Part shown: positions 49,892 to 58,558 of the stretch, in pieces
Position numbering within the stretch: position 1 is the stretch's first letter
How the letters are laid out: every line of letters begins with the position of its first letter
Source of the DNA: DASUCS01 sp041166385
GTDB lineage: Bacteria; Actinomycetota; Acidimicrobiia; Acidimicrobiales; JACDCH01
Length of the DNA: 64,000 bases
NCBI GenBank assembly: GCA_041166385.1
Contig: JBEEFW010000078.1
Location: 1-64,000, forward strand
Direction: 5' to 3'
The notes under the pieces: model-generated
The model's database searches: none
What the model saw: the letters and a program-made list of their open reading frames with translations, nothing else
What the model was told of the DNA's origin: nothing
Made by a program: the position numbers and the translations under genes

Positions 49892-51954
49892 CCGGTTACC
49901 GCATCGGGTGCGACGTCGGCGGCACCTTCACTGACCTGATCTGCGTCACGCCTACGGGCGAGGTGGTGCTCGACAAGACACCGACCACGCTCGACGACCA
50001 GTCGATCGGCGTGATGAACGGCATGCGGCAACTCGCCGAGCGTTTCGAGCTTCCGCTCGATGAGTTCTGCCGGCAGCTCGACATCGTCGTGCACGGCACC
50101 ACCACGGCCGACAACACGATGATCGAGATGAACGGCGCCGCCACCGGCCTTCTCGTGACCCGCGGCCACCGCGACGAAATCGAGATGCGCCGCGTGCACA
50201 AGGAGGAGATCTGGGATCCCTCGTATCCCGCGCCGATCCCGATCGCGCGTCGACGCGTGCGCATCCCGATCCCCGAGCGGTGCGCGTACGACGGCGAGGT
50301 GCTCCAAGCACTCGATGAGGACGCGGTGCGCGCCGGCATCAAACGGCTCAAGCAGTTCGGCTGCACGTCGATCGCCGTGATGTACCTGTTCTCGTTCGTG
50401 AACCCGACGCATGAGCGCCGCACGCTCGAGCTGATCCGCGAGGAGTTCCCCGACGTCGAGCACGTCTCGCTGTCGCACGAGGTGATGTCGGCCGGCCCTG
50501 AGTTCGAGCGGGTGTCGACGACGCTCGTGAACGCGTACGTGGCGCCGAGGATCGCCCACTACACGTCTCGTCTGGTCGACTCGCTGCGCTCCGCCGGCTT
50601 CGGTGGACCGGTGCTGATCATGCAGGCGACGGGTGGCGTGATGCCTCCCGACTACGTCGCGAAGAAAGCCGTCACGCTGCTCGGCTCGGGACCGACCGGC
50701 GGCGTGATGGGCTCTGCCGTCGCCGCGACAGCCGCCGGCGCGCCGGACTTCGTGGCCGTCGACATGGGCGGCACGTCGTTCGACATCTGCCTCGTGCGCG
50801 GTGGTCGTCCCGAGGTGAAGACCGATCGCAACTGGCGCTACCGCTACTACATCGGCATCCCGATGGTCGACGTGCGCTCGGTGGGCGCGGGCGGTGGGTC
50901 GATCGCGCGCGTGCGTCAGGGCGCGCTGCTCGTCGGCCCGGAGTCGGCGGGAGCGGTACCCGGTCCGGCGTGTTACGGCCGTGGCGGCACGCACGCCACC
51001 GTCACCGACGCCGATGCCGTGCTCGGGTACTTGCCGATCGAGAACTTCGCCGGCGGGCGCATGACGCTCGACGTCGACGCCTCGCGCGCAGCCATCGCAC
51101 GCGATGTCGCCGAGCCGCTCGGCGTCGAGCCCGTCGAGGCGGCCTGGGGCATCGAGCGGATCGTGAACGCCAACATGGCGAACGCGACGCGTCGGGTGCT
51201 CTCCTCGTACGGCGCTGACCCGCGCGACCTCGCGGTGATCGCGTACGGCGGCAACGGCCCGTTGCACGCGTGCGCGCTCGCGACGGAGCTCGGCGCGGCA
51301 CGTGTGCTCGTCCCGAAGGCGGCGCCAGCGTTCTCGGCGCTCGGTCTCCTGGTTGCCGACTACGTGGTCGACGTGTTGCGCTCCTACGTCGTGCCGATCA
51401 GTCAGGTCGAGGTCGACCGGCTGCGTGCGCTGATGGCCGAGGTGGCCGACGAGGTCGCGAAGGAGCTCGCGCCCGCCGGCTTGCCCGACGGCGCGACCCA
51501 CACAGAGCTGTACGTGCAGATGGCGTACGGCGGGCAGAACTCTGACATGTCGGTCCCGTGCCCGGAAGGCCTCTCACTCAACGCCAGTGGGTTGCTCGAC
51601 CTCACGCAGCGCTTTCACGATCTGCACGAGTCCGATCGTGGGTTCGCGTTCCGCAACCAGCAGCCACAGGTGCGCGGCGTGCGGCTCATCGCGCGAGGCG
51701 AAACGTCGAAGCCCGGCCATCTGGCCGAGCTCGGCAGCGTGGCGAACGCCGATGCGGCCCTCAGGAGCACGCGGCCGGTGTATTGGGGCACCGAATTCGT
51801 CGACACGCCCGTGTACGACGGTCGTGTGCTCGGAGCGGGCGCGTTGATCGACGGTCCCGCCCTCATCGAGGAAGCGTTCACCGTGGTCGCGGTCGCGCCC
51901 GGGTGGCGCTGCGAGCTCGACGCGCACGGGTCGTACGAGTTGACGATCCTGTAG
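49888..51954 (+). CDS. Hydantoinase A / acetone carboxylase beta-type subunit
   Basis: The 688-residue protein is a sugar-kinase/HSP70-fold ATPase of the HyuA type (GYRIGCDVGGTFTDLICV; VHGTTTADNTMIEMNGAATGLLVTRGHRD; DMGGTSFDICLVRGG; GPACYGRGG). Together with HyuB it activates a substrate carbonyl, either hydrolysing a cyclic amide or carboxylating a ketone. GTG start overlaps hyuB stop. The next gene begins one base inside the stop (TAGTG). Confidence 0.87.
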   Translation: MTGYRIGCDVGGTFTDLICVTPTGEVVLDKTPTTLDDQSIGVMNGMRQLAERFELPLDEFCRQLDIVVHGTTTADNTMIEMNGAATGLLVTRGHRDEIEMRRVHKEEIWDPSYPAPIPIARRRVRIPIPERCAYDGEVLQALDEDAVRAGIKRLKQFGCTSIAVMYLFSFVNPTHERRTLELIREEFPDVEHVSLSHEVMSAGPEFERVSTTLVNAYVAPRIAHYTSRLVDSLRSAGFGGPVLIMQATGGVMPPDYVAKKAVTLLGSGPTGGVMGSAVAATAAGAPDFVAVDMGGTSFDICLVRGGRPEVKTDRNWRYRYYIGIPMVDVRSVGAGGGSIARVRQGALLVGPESAGAVPGPACYGRGGTHATVTDADAVLGYLPIENFAGGRMTLDVDASRAAIARDVAEPLGVEPVEAAWGIERIVNANMANATRRVLSSYGADPRDLAVIAYGGNGPLHACALATELGAARVLVPKAAPAFSALGLLVADYVVDVLRSYVVPISQVEVDRLRALMAEVADEVAKELAPAGLPDGATHTELYVQMAYGGQNSDMSVPCPEGLSLNASGLLDLTQRFHDLHESDRGFAFRNQQPQVRGVRLIARGETSKPGHLAELGSVANADAALRSTRPVYWGTEFVDTPVYDGRVLGAGALIDGPALIEEAFTVVAVAPGWRCELDAHGSYELTIL

Positions 51955-52601
51955 TGCCGGTCCATTTCAGCGAGGCGGAACTGGCCGTCGTGGCGGCCGC
52001 AGTCGATCGGCTGATCCCCGCGGACGACGCGGGATGCCCGGGCGCGGCCGCCGCCGGCGTGCCCGACTACATCGACCGGTTCCTCGGAGCATTCACGTTC
52101 GATCCGCCGCAGATCTTCGCCGGCGGGCCGTTCTCCGGACGATGGGGTGGCGAGCCGAGCTTCGCCGACTGGCTGCCTCTCGGTCCGATGGAGGAGCTCG
52201 CGTGGCGCACGCGAATCGAAGGCTCGGACGGACGGCCCGAGCGCGAGTTCAACGGCGAGGTGGTCGGCCTGCAGCAGACCTACCGCGACGGGCTCGCCGC
52301 GCTCGGCGCCGACTTCGCCGCCGTCGACGACACCGAACAAGACGAGCGCCTCAATGCGGTGCCCGAGTTCAAGCGCCTGCTGTACCAGCACGCGTGCGAG
52401 GGCATGTACGGCGACCCGGTGTACGGCGGCAACAAAGGCGAGGTGGGCTGGAAGATGATCGGCTGGGTCGGCGACATCCAACCGCGCGGCTACACCGACG
52501 TCGAGGTGAGCCAGCGCGAGAAGACCCCCATCGTTCTTGGGGTCGATATCGGCGCTGGTTCGCCGATATCGACCCCAAGGTCGGAGGGGGACGGTGGCTG
52601 A
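51954..52601 (+). CDS. Small subunit of GMC dehydrogenase (gluconate 2-DH subunit-3-like)
   Basis: The 215-residue protein resembles the small subunit of membrane-linked GMC dehydrogenases (LIPADDAGCPGAAAAGVPDYIDRFL; RLLYQHACEGMYGDPVYGGNKGEVGWKMIGW). The family mediates assembly or electron transfer with the flavin subunit. No obvious Tat signal is present. Its last 20 residues are encoded by a 44-bp palindrome and look non-native. Overlaps the GMC oxidoreductase start by eight bases. Confidence 0.8.
   Translation: MPVHFSEAELAVVAAAVDRLIPADDAGCPGAAAAGVPDYIDRFLGAFTFDPPQIFAGGPFSGRWGGEPSFADWLPLGPMEELAWRTRIEGSDGRPEREFNGEVVGLQQTYRDGLAALGADFAAVDDTEQDERLNAVPEFKRLLYQHACEGMYGDPVYGGNKGEVGWKMIGWVGDIQPRGYTDVEVSQREKTPIVLGVDIGAGSPISTPRSEGDGG
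52536..52579. repeat. 19-bp perfect inverted repeat at 3' end of small GMC subunit
   Basis: CTTGGGGTCGATATCGGCG (52536-52554) is exactly mirrored by 52561-52579 with a CTGGTT loop. It encodes the C-terminal part of the small subunit and lies immediately before the SD and GTG of the GMC gene. A strong hairpin here could slow ribosomes or polymerase and set the ratio of the two subunits. Confidence 0.82.
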
Positions 52602-54315
52602 TCTCGATTGTGATGCCGTCATCATCGGGTCGGGGCCGGGCGGGTCGACCGTGGCCGACGTGCTCACCGCCGCCGGGTGGTCGGTGATCGTCCTCGAGAA
52701 GGGGCGCAACCACCTCATCTCGCTCGAGCCGCCGTTCGACGCGTCGGGCGACCTGTCGAACGACGAGATCAAGTTCCTGCGCCGTCACTTCCTGGGCCCG
52801 GACCCCTTCATCGAGCCGCGCACGTATCGGCGCACCACGGCCGACGGCGAACGACTCTTCACCGGCGAGGTGAACAGCCTGCCGAGCACCGTCGGCGGCG
52901 GCGGCTTCCATGCCGACGGCAAGCTCCCCCGCTTCCGCGAGGACGACTTCCACCTGTTGTCGGCCCTGGGCCCGATCGACGGCGCCACGATCGCCGACTG
53001 GCCGGTGCAGTACGACGAGATGGAGCCGCATTACGCGATCGCCGAGCGCCTCATCGGCACGGCGGGAGACGCCGGCAAGAACCCGTTCGAGGCGTGGCGC
53101 AGCGGGCCCTACCCGATGCCGCCCGGGGCTGACATGTTCGGCGCGATCCTCACGTCCGAGGCCGCGGCGAAGCGAGGACTGCATCCCTATCGCGCGCCGA
53201 CCGGCGTGAACTCGATCTTCTACGACGACCGTCCGCCCTGTAACAACTGCGGGTTCTGCGGACACTTCGGTTGCCCGATCCACGCGAAGGGCGACCCGAT
53301 CTCGTCGCTGCGACGCGCGCTGCGCACGGGGAAGTGCGAGGTGCGAGCCGAGTCGTACGTCACGGAGGTGGTGCTCGACAGCGGCGGCCGTCGCGCCACC
53401 GGCGTGCGCTACCTCGACATCGCCAACGGCAACGCCGAGCGCGAGGTGCGGGCGTCGCACGTCGTCGTCGCCGGGGGTGCGTTCGAGACGCCGCGACTGT
53501 TGCTGCGCTGCGGCGTCGGCAACTCGTCCGATCTCGTGGGCCGGAACCTCACGTACCACTTCCAAACGTTCTCGATCGGCATCTTCCCGTTCTCGATCCA
53601 CGGCGAGCGCGGCCGCAGCGTCACGCATCACCACGACGACTTCATCGTGCCGGGTCCGGACGAGATGGCCGCGGCGCGGGCCGCCGACCTGCCGTGGATC
53701 CGCGGTGGCACCGTCGAGCACGGGGGCGGCGGTACGCCGTTGCAGGAGGCGTCGACGTATCCGCCAGGGCCGCAGCACGCGATCTCGATGCGCGACTCCG
53801 CCATCCGCGACCGCTTGTTCGCATTCACGCTCCAGGCCGAGGATCTGCCGCAGCACACGAACCGGGTCGACCTCGATCCGACGGTCGTCGATGCGTGGGG
53901 ATTCGCCGCTGGACGTGTCACCTATGCGCCGCACCAACACGAGCTCGTGGCGTCCGACCACTTCGCACCGATTCTCGAGCAAGTGATGCGCGACGCCGGC
54001 GCGGACTTCTCGTTCTCGACGACCTCGCCGCCGCAAGGCGACCTCGACCTCCACGACATCAGCCCTCTCGGCGTCGCGCCCGCGTCCCGTCACACGATGG
54101 GCACGTGCCGCATGGGCGACGACGCCCGCACGTCGGTGGTGAACCGCGAGAGCCGATTCCACGACGTGGAGAACATGGTGTGTGCTGACTCGTCGGTGTT
54201 CGTCACCTCGTCGGGCTACAACCCGACGCTCACGTTGGTGGCGTTCGCCCATCGGGCCGCGTGTCTGCTCGCGGGGGTGAAGATCGAACCGACGACGCCG
54301 ATGGACTTCTCGTGA
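52594..54315 (+). CDS. GMC-family FAD-dependent oxidoreductase
   Basis: The 573-residue flavoprotein has the FAD motif GSGPGGSTVADVLTAAGWSVIVLEKG, the cysteine-rich PCNNCGFCGHFGCP of gluconate-dehydrogenase-type GMC enzymes, and the C-terminal catalytic pair (SRHTMGTCRMG; SGYNPTLT) with His and Asn. It oxidises an alcohol to aldehyde or ketone, donating to a quinone or cytochrome. GTG 52594 has an SD (GGAGGGGG) just after the palindrome. Overlaps the cupin gene by four bases. Confidence 0.87.
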   Translation: MADLDCDAVIIGSGPGGSTVADVLTAAGWSVIVLEKGRNHLISLEPPFDASGDLSNDEIKFLRRHFLGPDPFIEPRTYRRTTADGERLFTGEVNSLPSTVGGGGFHADGKLPRFREDDFHLLSALGPIDGATIADWPVQYDEMEPHYAIAERLIGTAGDAGKNPFEAWRSGPYPMPPGADMFGAILTSEAAAKRGLHPYRAPTGVNSIFYDDRPPCNNCGFCGHFGCPIHAKGDPISSLRRALRTGKCEVRAESYVTEVVLDSGGRRATGVRYLDIANGNAEREVRASHVVVAGGAFETPRLLLRCGVGNSSDLVGRNLTYHFQTFSIGIFPFSIHGERGRSVTHHHDDFIVPGPDEMAAARAADLPWIRGGTVEHGGGGTPLQEASTYPPGPQHAISMRDSAIRDRLFAFTLQAEDLPQHTNRVDLDPTVVDAWGFAAGRVTYAPHQHELVASDHFAPILEQVMRDAGADFSFSTTSPPQGDLDLHDISPLGVAPASRHTMGTCRMGDDARTSVVNRESRFHDVENMVCADSSVFVTSSGYNPTLTLVAFAHRAACLLAGVKIEPTTPMDFS

Positions 54316-54920
54316 GCGTCGAGGTGCTGCTGCCGCAGGCCGACGGCCGGCTCGAGGTGTCGCGCGGCCAGGGCTCGTTCAGATCCGATGGCGCCGCCTG
54401 GGTGCTCATCGATCGAAGTGACACGTTCGGGACTCCCGGGTGGTCAGCGTTGGTGGCGCCCAACGACACCTACGAGCTCGACGAAGACGTCGCGTGGACC
54501 GCGGTCGTGCGGCGCGGCGCCACCGTGGCGACGACGGAGATCAGGCCGGAAGCCGTCGTCGTCGAGCAACGGGGCGAAGGTCCGACCGAGCGCATCGTGC
54601 GCACCTACGTGAGCGAAGGTCCGCTGATCTGCGGCGAGACGATCAATCCGCCTGGAGGTTGGTCGAGCTGGCCGCCGCACCGGCACGAGCACGAAGAGAT
54701 CTACCTGTACCGGTTCGACGCGCCCGAAGGGTTCGGCGTGCAGCTGGTGTACGACGGCGATCCGGGCGAGCCGGCGATCGTGCGGGAGGGGCACGTCGAG
54801 CGCATCCGGGGGCGGTATCACCCCGTGGTTGCCTCTCCGAAGTCGTCGATGTTGTACGTGTGGGCGCTCGCCGGTGAGTCGATGACGCTCACCCCGGAGG
54901 CCGATCCTCGCTACGCGTAG
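54312..54920 (+). CDS. IolB/KduI-like cupin isomerase
   Basis: The 202-residue cupin has the metal-site motif WPPHRHEHEEIYLYRF and YHPVVASPKSSMLYVWALAG, as in 5-deoxyglucuronate isomerase (IolB). It would isomerise a hexuronate-like aldehyde. Here, however, the other inositol genes (iolC, D, E, G) are absent, so the substrate may be another sugar-like compound made by the GMC enzyme. GTG start overlaps the GMC stop. Last gene of the operon. Confidence 0.8.
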   Translation: MSVEVLLPQADGRLEVSRGQGSFRSDGAAWVLIDRSDTFGTPGWSALVAPNDTYELDEDVAWTAVVRRGATVATTEIRPEAVVVEQRGEGPTERIVRTYVSEGPLICGETINPPGGWSSWPPHRHEHEEIYLYRFDAPEGFGVQLVYDGDPGEPAIVREGHVERIRGRYHPVVASPKSSMLYVWALAGESMTLTPEADPRYA

Positions 54921-54956
54921 CTACGCGCTCGCCGACACCCCCCGTTGGTCGGCATC

Positions 54957-55080
54957 TGGGCGCAAGGCTTGAGGACGCAAAGCGGACTAGTTCGTGGTCC
55001 GACGAAAAAAGGTTCATTCGGACGCTCCCGTCCGGCCGCAAGCGTCCGATCATCTATCGAAGCTCGCGTCACGAGAGGCG
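54957..55080 (+). promoter_or_regulatory. Structured leader upstream of diguanylate cyclase
   Basis: This interval has GGACGCAAAGC (54973-54983), a match to the conserved core of the c-di-GMP-I riboswitch, then CGGAC/GTCCG (54983-55001). Next, CGGACG (55019-55024) can pair either with CGTCCG at 55029-55034 or, more extensively as CGGACGCT/AGCGTCCG, with 55041-55048. The mutually exclusive stems resemble a switch. Most of the riboswitch consensus is not evident, so assignment is tentative. Confidence 0.35.
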
Positions 55081-55091
55081 GAAGGGGGCCA

Positions 55092-56081
55092 GTGAAGCGC
55101 ACGAAGCCGACCAGCGCGGCGTACCGAACGACCGCGAACAACCGCCGCTTCCAGGCCCGCGCGCTCGCGGTCATGTTCGGTGCGGGTTCGTTGCTGGCGT
55201 TGGCGGCGCTCGCGGTGCCTCATGGCGACGAGGTCAACAGTGCGGCGTGGGCCGCCAACGCGGCCGTGGGGTTGCCCGTCGCTGCTCTGCTCTTCCTCAT
55301 AGGGGAGCGCACGCCCGTGCGAGCGCTCCATGGATTGCTGACAACCGGGGCGGCGATGGTCGCCGTCGGCATGACCTTCGGCAACGGCGGATCGGCGTCG
55401 ATCTCGGCGGCGTTCTTCTTCGTGTGGGTGGCGCTCTACGTGTTCTGGTTCTTCGAATGGCGGATCGCCGTCGCACACCTCGCGTCCGATGCGGTACTGC
55501 TCGCCATCGGGCTCGCGGTGGTCGACACCCCGGGTGCACCCGCAGTCTGGCTGCTGGTGATGGGCACAGCAGTCGTTGTCGGCGTCGTCGTCGCGCTGAT
55601 GCGCCGAGAGCTGCTTCGGGTCGCGACGATCGACCATCTCACGGGGCTTCCGACACGCCAGGTACTCGACGAAGTGCTCGCTCGCGAGATCGGCCGCGCG
55701 AGTCGGCGATCCACTCCACTGTGCCTCGCGATCGTCGACATCGACGGGCTGAAGACGATCAACGATCACCACGGTCATCCGGCGGGAGATCGGATCTTGA
55801 GGGACGCGGCGCGAGCCTGGCGGGCCGCGCTCCGTGACAGCGACACGCTCGTGCGCTTCGGAGGGGATGAGTTCGTCGCCATCCTCCCGGACTGCACCAT
55901 CGATCAGGCGTGCGATGTGTTCGAACGAGGGCGGTCGAACGACATCCCGTGTTCGGTGGGCATCGCTCGATGGGATCCGGGCGAGTCTGTCACCGACCTG
56001 TTCCTGCGAGCCGATATCGCGCTGTATCAAGCCAAGCAGCGGGGGCGTGCTCAGGTTGTGGTGAATCACCAAGCGACGTAG
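55092..56081 (+). CDS. Membrane-bound diguanylate cyclase (GGDEF)
   Basis: The 329-residue protein has about five to six transmembrane helices (residues 25-175), then a GGDEF domain that makes c-di-GMP from two GTP. The active site RFGGDEFVAIL has GGDEF at about 257-261. The inhibitory I-site RxxD (RDSD) is five residues upstream, so product inhibition is expected. The stretch DHLTGLPTRQVLDEVL and DIDGLKTINDHHGH are also intact. GTG 55092 with GGGGG SD is preferred over upstream frames. The leader is discussed above. Confidence 0.9.
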   Translation: MKRTKPTSAAYRTTANNRRFQARALAVMFGAGSLLALAALAVPHGDEVNSAAWAANAAVGLPVAALLFLIGERTPVRALHGLLTTGAAMVAVGMTFGNGGSASISAAFFFVWVALYVFWFFEWRIAVAHLASDAVLLAIGLAVVDTPGAPAVWLLVMGTAVVVGVVVALMRRELLRVATIDHLTGLPTRQVLDEVLAREIGRASRRSTPLCLAIVDIDGLKTINDHHGHPAGDRILRDAARAWRAALRDSDTLVRFGGDEFVAILPDCTIDQACDVFERGRSNDIPCSVGIARWDPGESVTDLFLRADIALYQAKQRGRAQVVVNHQAT

Positions 56082-56090
56082 AACGGACGG

Positions 56091-56825
56091 ATGCTCGACT
56101 ACCTCGAAGCGATTCGTCGCGAGAGCGACCGCTTCTACACGACCGCCGACAACGCCGACCCCACCCTTGGTGTGCCCAGTTGTCCGGGCTGGGACATCGC
56201 CGATCTCGTGTGGCACCTCGGCGAGGTGCACTGGTTCTGGGCCACCGACATCGAGCTCCGAGCCAAGGATCCCGAAGAGATCGAGAAGGACAAGCCCGAA
56301 CGCCCCTCGGAGTACCAGGAACTCGTCGCGTTCGGCCGGTCGCAGGCCGACCACATGCTGTCGGTGCTCGAAGCGACCCCGGACGACGTGCCGTTGTGGA
56401 CGTGGGCGCTGGAGGCGAAGGATCACACGGTCGGCTTCATCCGGCGCCACCAGGTACAGGAAGCGGCCGTCCATCGATGGGACCTGCAGAACGCAGCAAC
56501 GCAGGACGCTCCCGATCCGATCGATCCCGAGGCCGCGTCCGACTCGATCGACGAGCTCTTTGCCATCACCTTGCCGTGGGGCGTGAACGAGAAGAAGCCG
56601 CTGCGGGGCACTGTGCACGTCCATTGCACCGACACCGAGGGCGAGTGGTTCATCCACCCCAAGGGTCGCGTCGAACGCGTCCACGCCAAGGGCGACGTCG
56701 CGGTCCGCGGCGCGGCATCCGATCTGCTGCTCGCCTGCTTCACCCGCGTCGGCATCGACACCCTCGATGTCATCGGCGACGAGTCACTCGCCCGTCAACT
56801 CATCGAGGCCATCAACACTGACTAG
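56091..56825 (+). CDS. TIGR03083-type mycothiol-dependent isomerase-like protein
   Basis: The 244-residue protein has the maleylpyruvate-isomerase N-terminal fold with the metal set H-x3-E-x3-H in RRHQVQEAAVHRWD, plus an N-terminal VPSCPGWDIADLVWHLGEVHWFW. The C-terminal part (from about 160) is a sterol-carrier-like alpha/beta domain (PLRGTVHVHCTDTEGEWFIHP). Members use mycothiol in isomerisation or detoxification. Ten bases after the diguanylate cyclase; probably co-transcribed by chance of position. Confidence 0.83.
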   Translation: MLDYLEAIRRESDRFYTTADNADPTLGVPSCPGWDIADLVWHLGEVHWFWATDIELRAKDPEEIEKDKPERPSEYQELVAFGRSQADHMLSVLEATPDDVPLWTWALEAKDHTVGFIRRHQVQEAAVHRWDLQNAATQDAPDPIDPEAASDSIDELFAITLPWGVNEKKPLRGTVHVHCTDTEGEWFIHPKGRVERVHAKGDVAVRGAASDLLLACFTRVGIDTLDVIGDESLARQLIEAINTD

Positions 56826-56829
56826 AGCG

Positions 56830-57555
56830 TCAGCAGTTCTCGTAACCGCTGCCCGGATTGGGGACGTTCGGGACCGACGGGTCGACCACCTCGATGTGCA
56901 CGTGCGGCCACGCCGGATCGACGGTGCGCAGCTCGTCGACCTGCGATTCGAACGGCAGCTGCCGAGCAGTGGGCGCGATGACCGTCTCACCCTGCACGAT
57001 CCGATCGCCGTTGCCGACGTTCAGCCCGGTGATGTGCAGCACCTTGACGCGCCATCCGGGATGGTCATCGGGTTCGATGTTGATGAAGTAGTCGTACAGC
57101 CCGCAGTACAGGTCGTAGCTGCCCGAGCTCACGACCGTGCCGGACACCGGCGCCCGGATCTCTGATTCCGGATCGACAACGACATCGGCCGAGCTGTTCG
57201 GATCTGACAGTCGCTCGCGCGAGTCCATGGTCGTGGCGGGGATCCCGGTGTCGATCGGGTCGATCGGGCGGGCGCCTTCGTTGTTCGACTGGTGGAAGCC
57301 GATGCGCTCGACCCGTTGAGACGGGTAGTGCAGCGTGACGTCGACGGCCACAGCGAAGGCGATCCACTGCTGCTCGATCACGACGCGGCTCGGCGGTGGC
57401 GGTGGGGGCGTGGTCGTGGTCGTGGTGGCTTCGGTCGTGGTGGTGGTCGCCAGCGAGGTGCTGGTCGTGGTCGTCGACGGACCCGCGCTGGTGCCTTTCG
57501 CCGACGCGCACGCCGACAGCAGCAACAGCGCGACGCCTGCGGCGGTCCGTCTCAT
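56830..57555 (-). CDS. Lipoprotein with degenerate M23-type domain
   Basis: The 241-residue lipoprotein (lipobox LLSAC, Cys about residue 16) has a very long Thr-rich tract followed by a Pro run (about residues 26-56) and a lysostaphin-like beta fold (APVSGTVVSSGSYDLYCGLYDYFINIEPDDHPGWRVKVLHITGLNVGNGDRIVQGE). The zinc motif HxH is seen as PHVHIEV, but the first HxxxD motif is not clear, so endopeptidase activity is uncertain. Leaderless start: TAACCT on the minus strand, seven bases before the ATG. Divergent from the KARI-like gene. Confidence 0.75.
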   Translation of the reverse strand: MRRTAAGVALLLLSACASAKGTSAGPSTTTTSTSLATTTTTEATTTTTTPPPPPPSRVVIEQQWIAFAVAVDVTLHYPSQRVERIGFHQSNNEGARPIDPIDTGIPATTMDSRERLSDPNSSADVVVDPESEIRAPVSGTVVSSGSYDLYCGLYDYFINIEPDDHPGWRVKVLHITGLNVGNGDRIVQGETVIAPTARQLPFESQVDELRTVDPAWPHVHIEVVDPSVPNVPNPGSGYENC

Positions 57556-57562
57556 CGCTCCC

Positions 57563-57576
57563 AGGTTACGTAGGGT
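57563..57576. promoter_or_regulatory. Divergent leaderless promoters, M23-like / KARI-like genes
   Basis: Minus-strand TAACCT (57568-57563) is seven bases before the ATG of the M23-like gene. Plus-strand TAGGGT (57571-57576) is six bases before the ATG of the KARI-like gene. Only 27 bases separate the two start codons, so transcripts must be leaderless or nearly so. Confidence 0.6.
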
Positions 57577-57582
57577 GCCGAC

Positions 57583-58557
57583 ATGAACGAGATCCTCTAC
57601 GAGAGTGATGCAGACCTCGACGCGATCGCAGGTCAGCGGGTTGCCGTCGTGGGCTACGGGAACCAGGGACGCTCGTGGGCGCTGAACCTCCGAGACTCGG
57701 GCGTCGACGTCGTGGTGTGCGTGCGGGCCGACGAAACCCGAGCGACGGCCGAGGCCGATGGCTTCGCCACGACCGACGTGGAGTCGGCCAGCGACGCAGA
57801 CGTCATCTGCCTCCTCGTGCCGGACGACATCATCTCGAGCCTGCCGATCACCCCGCGGGCCGACTCACTGGTGATCGTCGCCAGCGGCTACACGCTCGCG
57901 TTCGGACGGCTCTCGCCGCCGGGCGACGCGGGGATGGTCGCGCCACGCATGCTCGGGCCCGAGGTGCGGCGGTGCTACGAGGAAGGCGTCGGGTTCATCA
58001 CCGCGATTGGCGTCGAACGCGACGAGACCGGCACCGCTCTGGCGCGCACGCTCGCGATCGCGAAAGCGATCGGTGGTCTGCGCCAGGGCGCGTTGCCACT
58101 GACCGCGATGCAGGAGGCCGTGCTCGATCTCGGTGTGGAGCAGGCGCTCTCCCCCATCCTGCGACGCGTGAACGAGTCGTTCATCGGCGTGATGATGGAG
58201 CTGGGCATCCCGATCGAGGCCATCCTCACCGAGCTGTTCCTGTCGGGCGAGGTCGAGCGCACCTATCGCCTCGTGCGCCTCGAGGGCGGTGCGGCGCAGA
58301 CGCTTCACCACTCCCCCACGAGTCAGTACGGACAGCTGTCGCGCGTCGGCCGCTTCGACCATCTCGACGTCGCCGGCACGATCCGCGAGCTGATGACCGA
58401 CATCACGTCGGGGCGCTTCGCCGACGAGTGGGACGCCGAGCGCGAGGCCGGCTATCCCGTGCTCGAAGCGCTGCGCACGAAGGCGCTGGCACCCGAGGTA
58501 CTCGCGTTCGAAGAGGACTTGCGCCTCAAGCTCGGCGAACGCGCCGTCCGCCACTGA
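57583..58557 (+). CDS. Ketol-acid reductoisomerase-like NAD(P)-binding protein
   Basis: The 324-residue protein has a KARI-type Rossmann domain (VAVVGYGNQGRSWALNLRDSGVDVVVCV) and a knotted helical C-terminal domain (VLDLGVEQALSPILRRVNESFIGVMMELGIP). The two metal acids D and E of D-x3-E are present, but the loop usually HVVR-like and the ELF/E site differ (LHHSPTSQYG). It is shorter and divergent compared with IlvC, so it may be a paralog with another hydroxy/keto acid substrate rather than valine biosynthesis. Confidence 0.75.
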   Translation: MNEILYESDADLDAIAGQRVAVVGYGNQGRSWALNLRDSGVDVVVCVRADETRATAEADGFATTDVESASDADVICLLVPDDIISSLPITPRADSLVIVASGYTLAFGRLSPPGDAGMVAPRMLGPEVRRCYEEGVGFITAIGVERDETGTALARTLAIAKAIGGLRQGALPLTAMQEAVLDLGVEQALSPILRRVNESFIGVMMELGIPIEAILTELFLSGEVERTYRLVRLEGGAAQTLHHSPTSQYGQLSRVGRFDHLDVAGTIRELMTDITSGRFADEWDAEREAGYPVLEALRTKALAPEVLAFEEDLRLKLGERAVRH

Positions 58558-58558
58558 C

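Noticed and set aside
16287..52579. Palindromes as ends of insertion sequences
   Set aside because: No transposase, no direct repeats and no second inverted end; they look like single hairpins.
54957..55080. Firm call of a c-di-GMP-I riboswitch
   Set aside because: Only an 11-base core matches; the flanking conserved segments and the closing stem are not evident.
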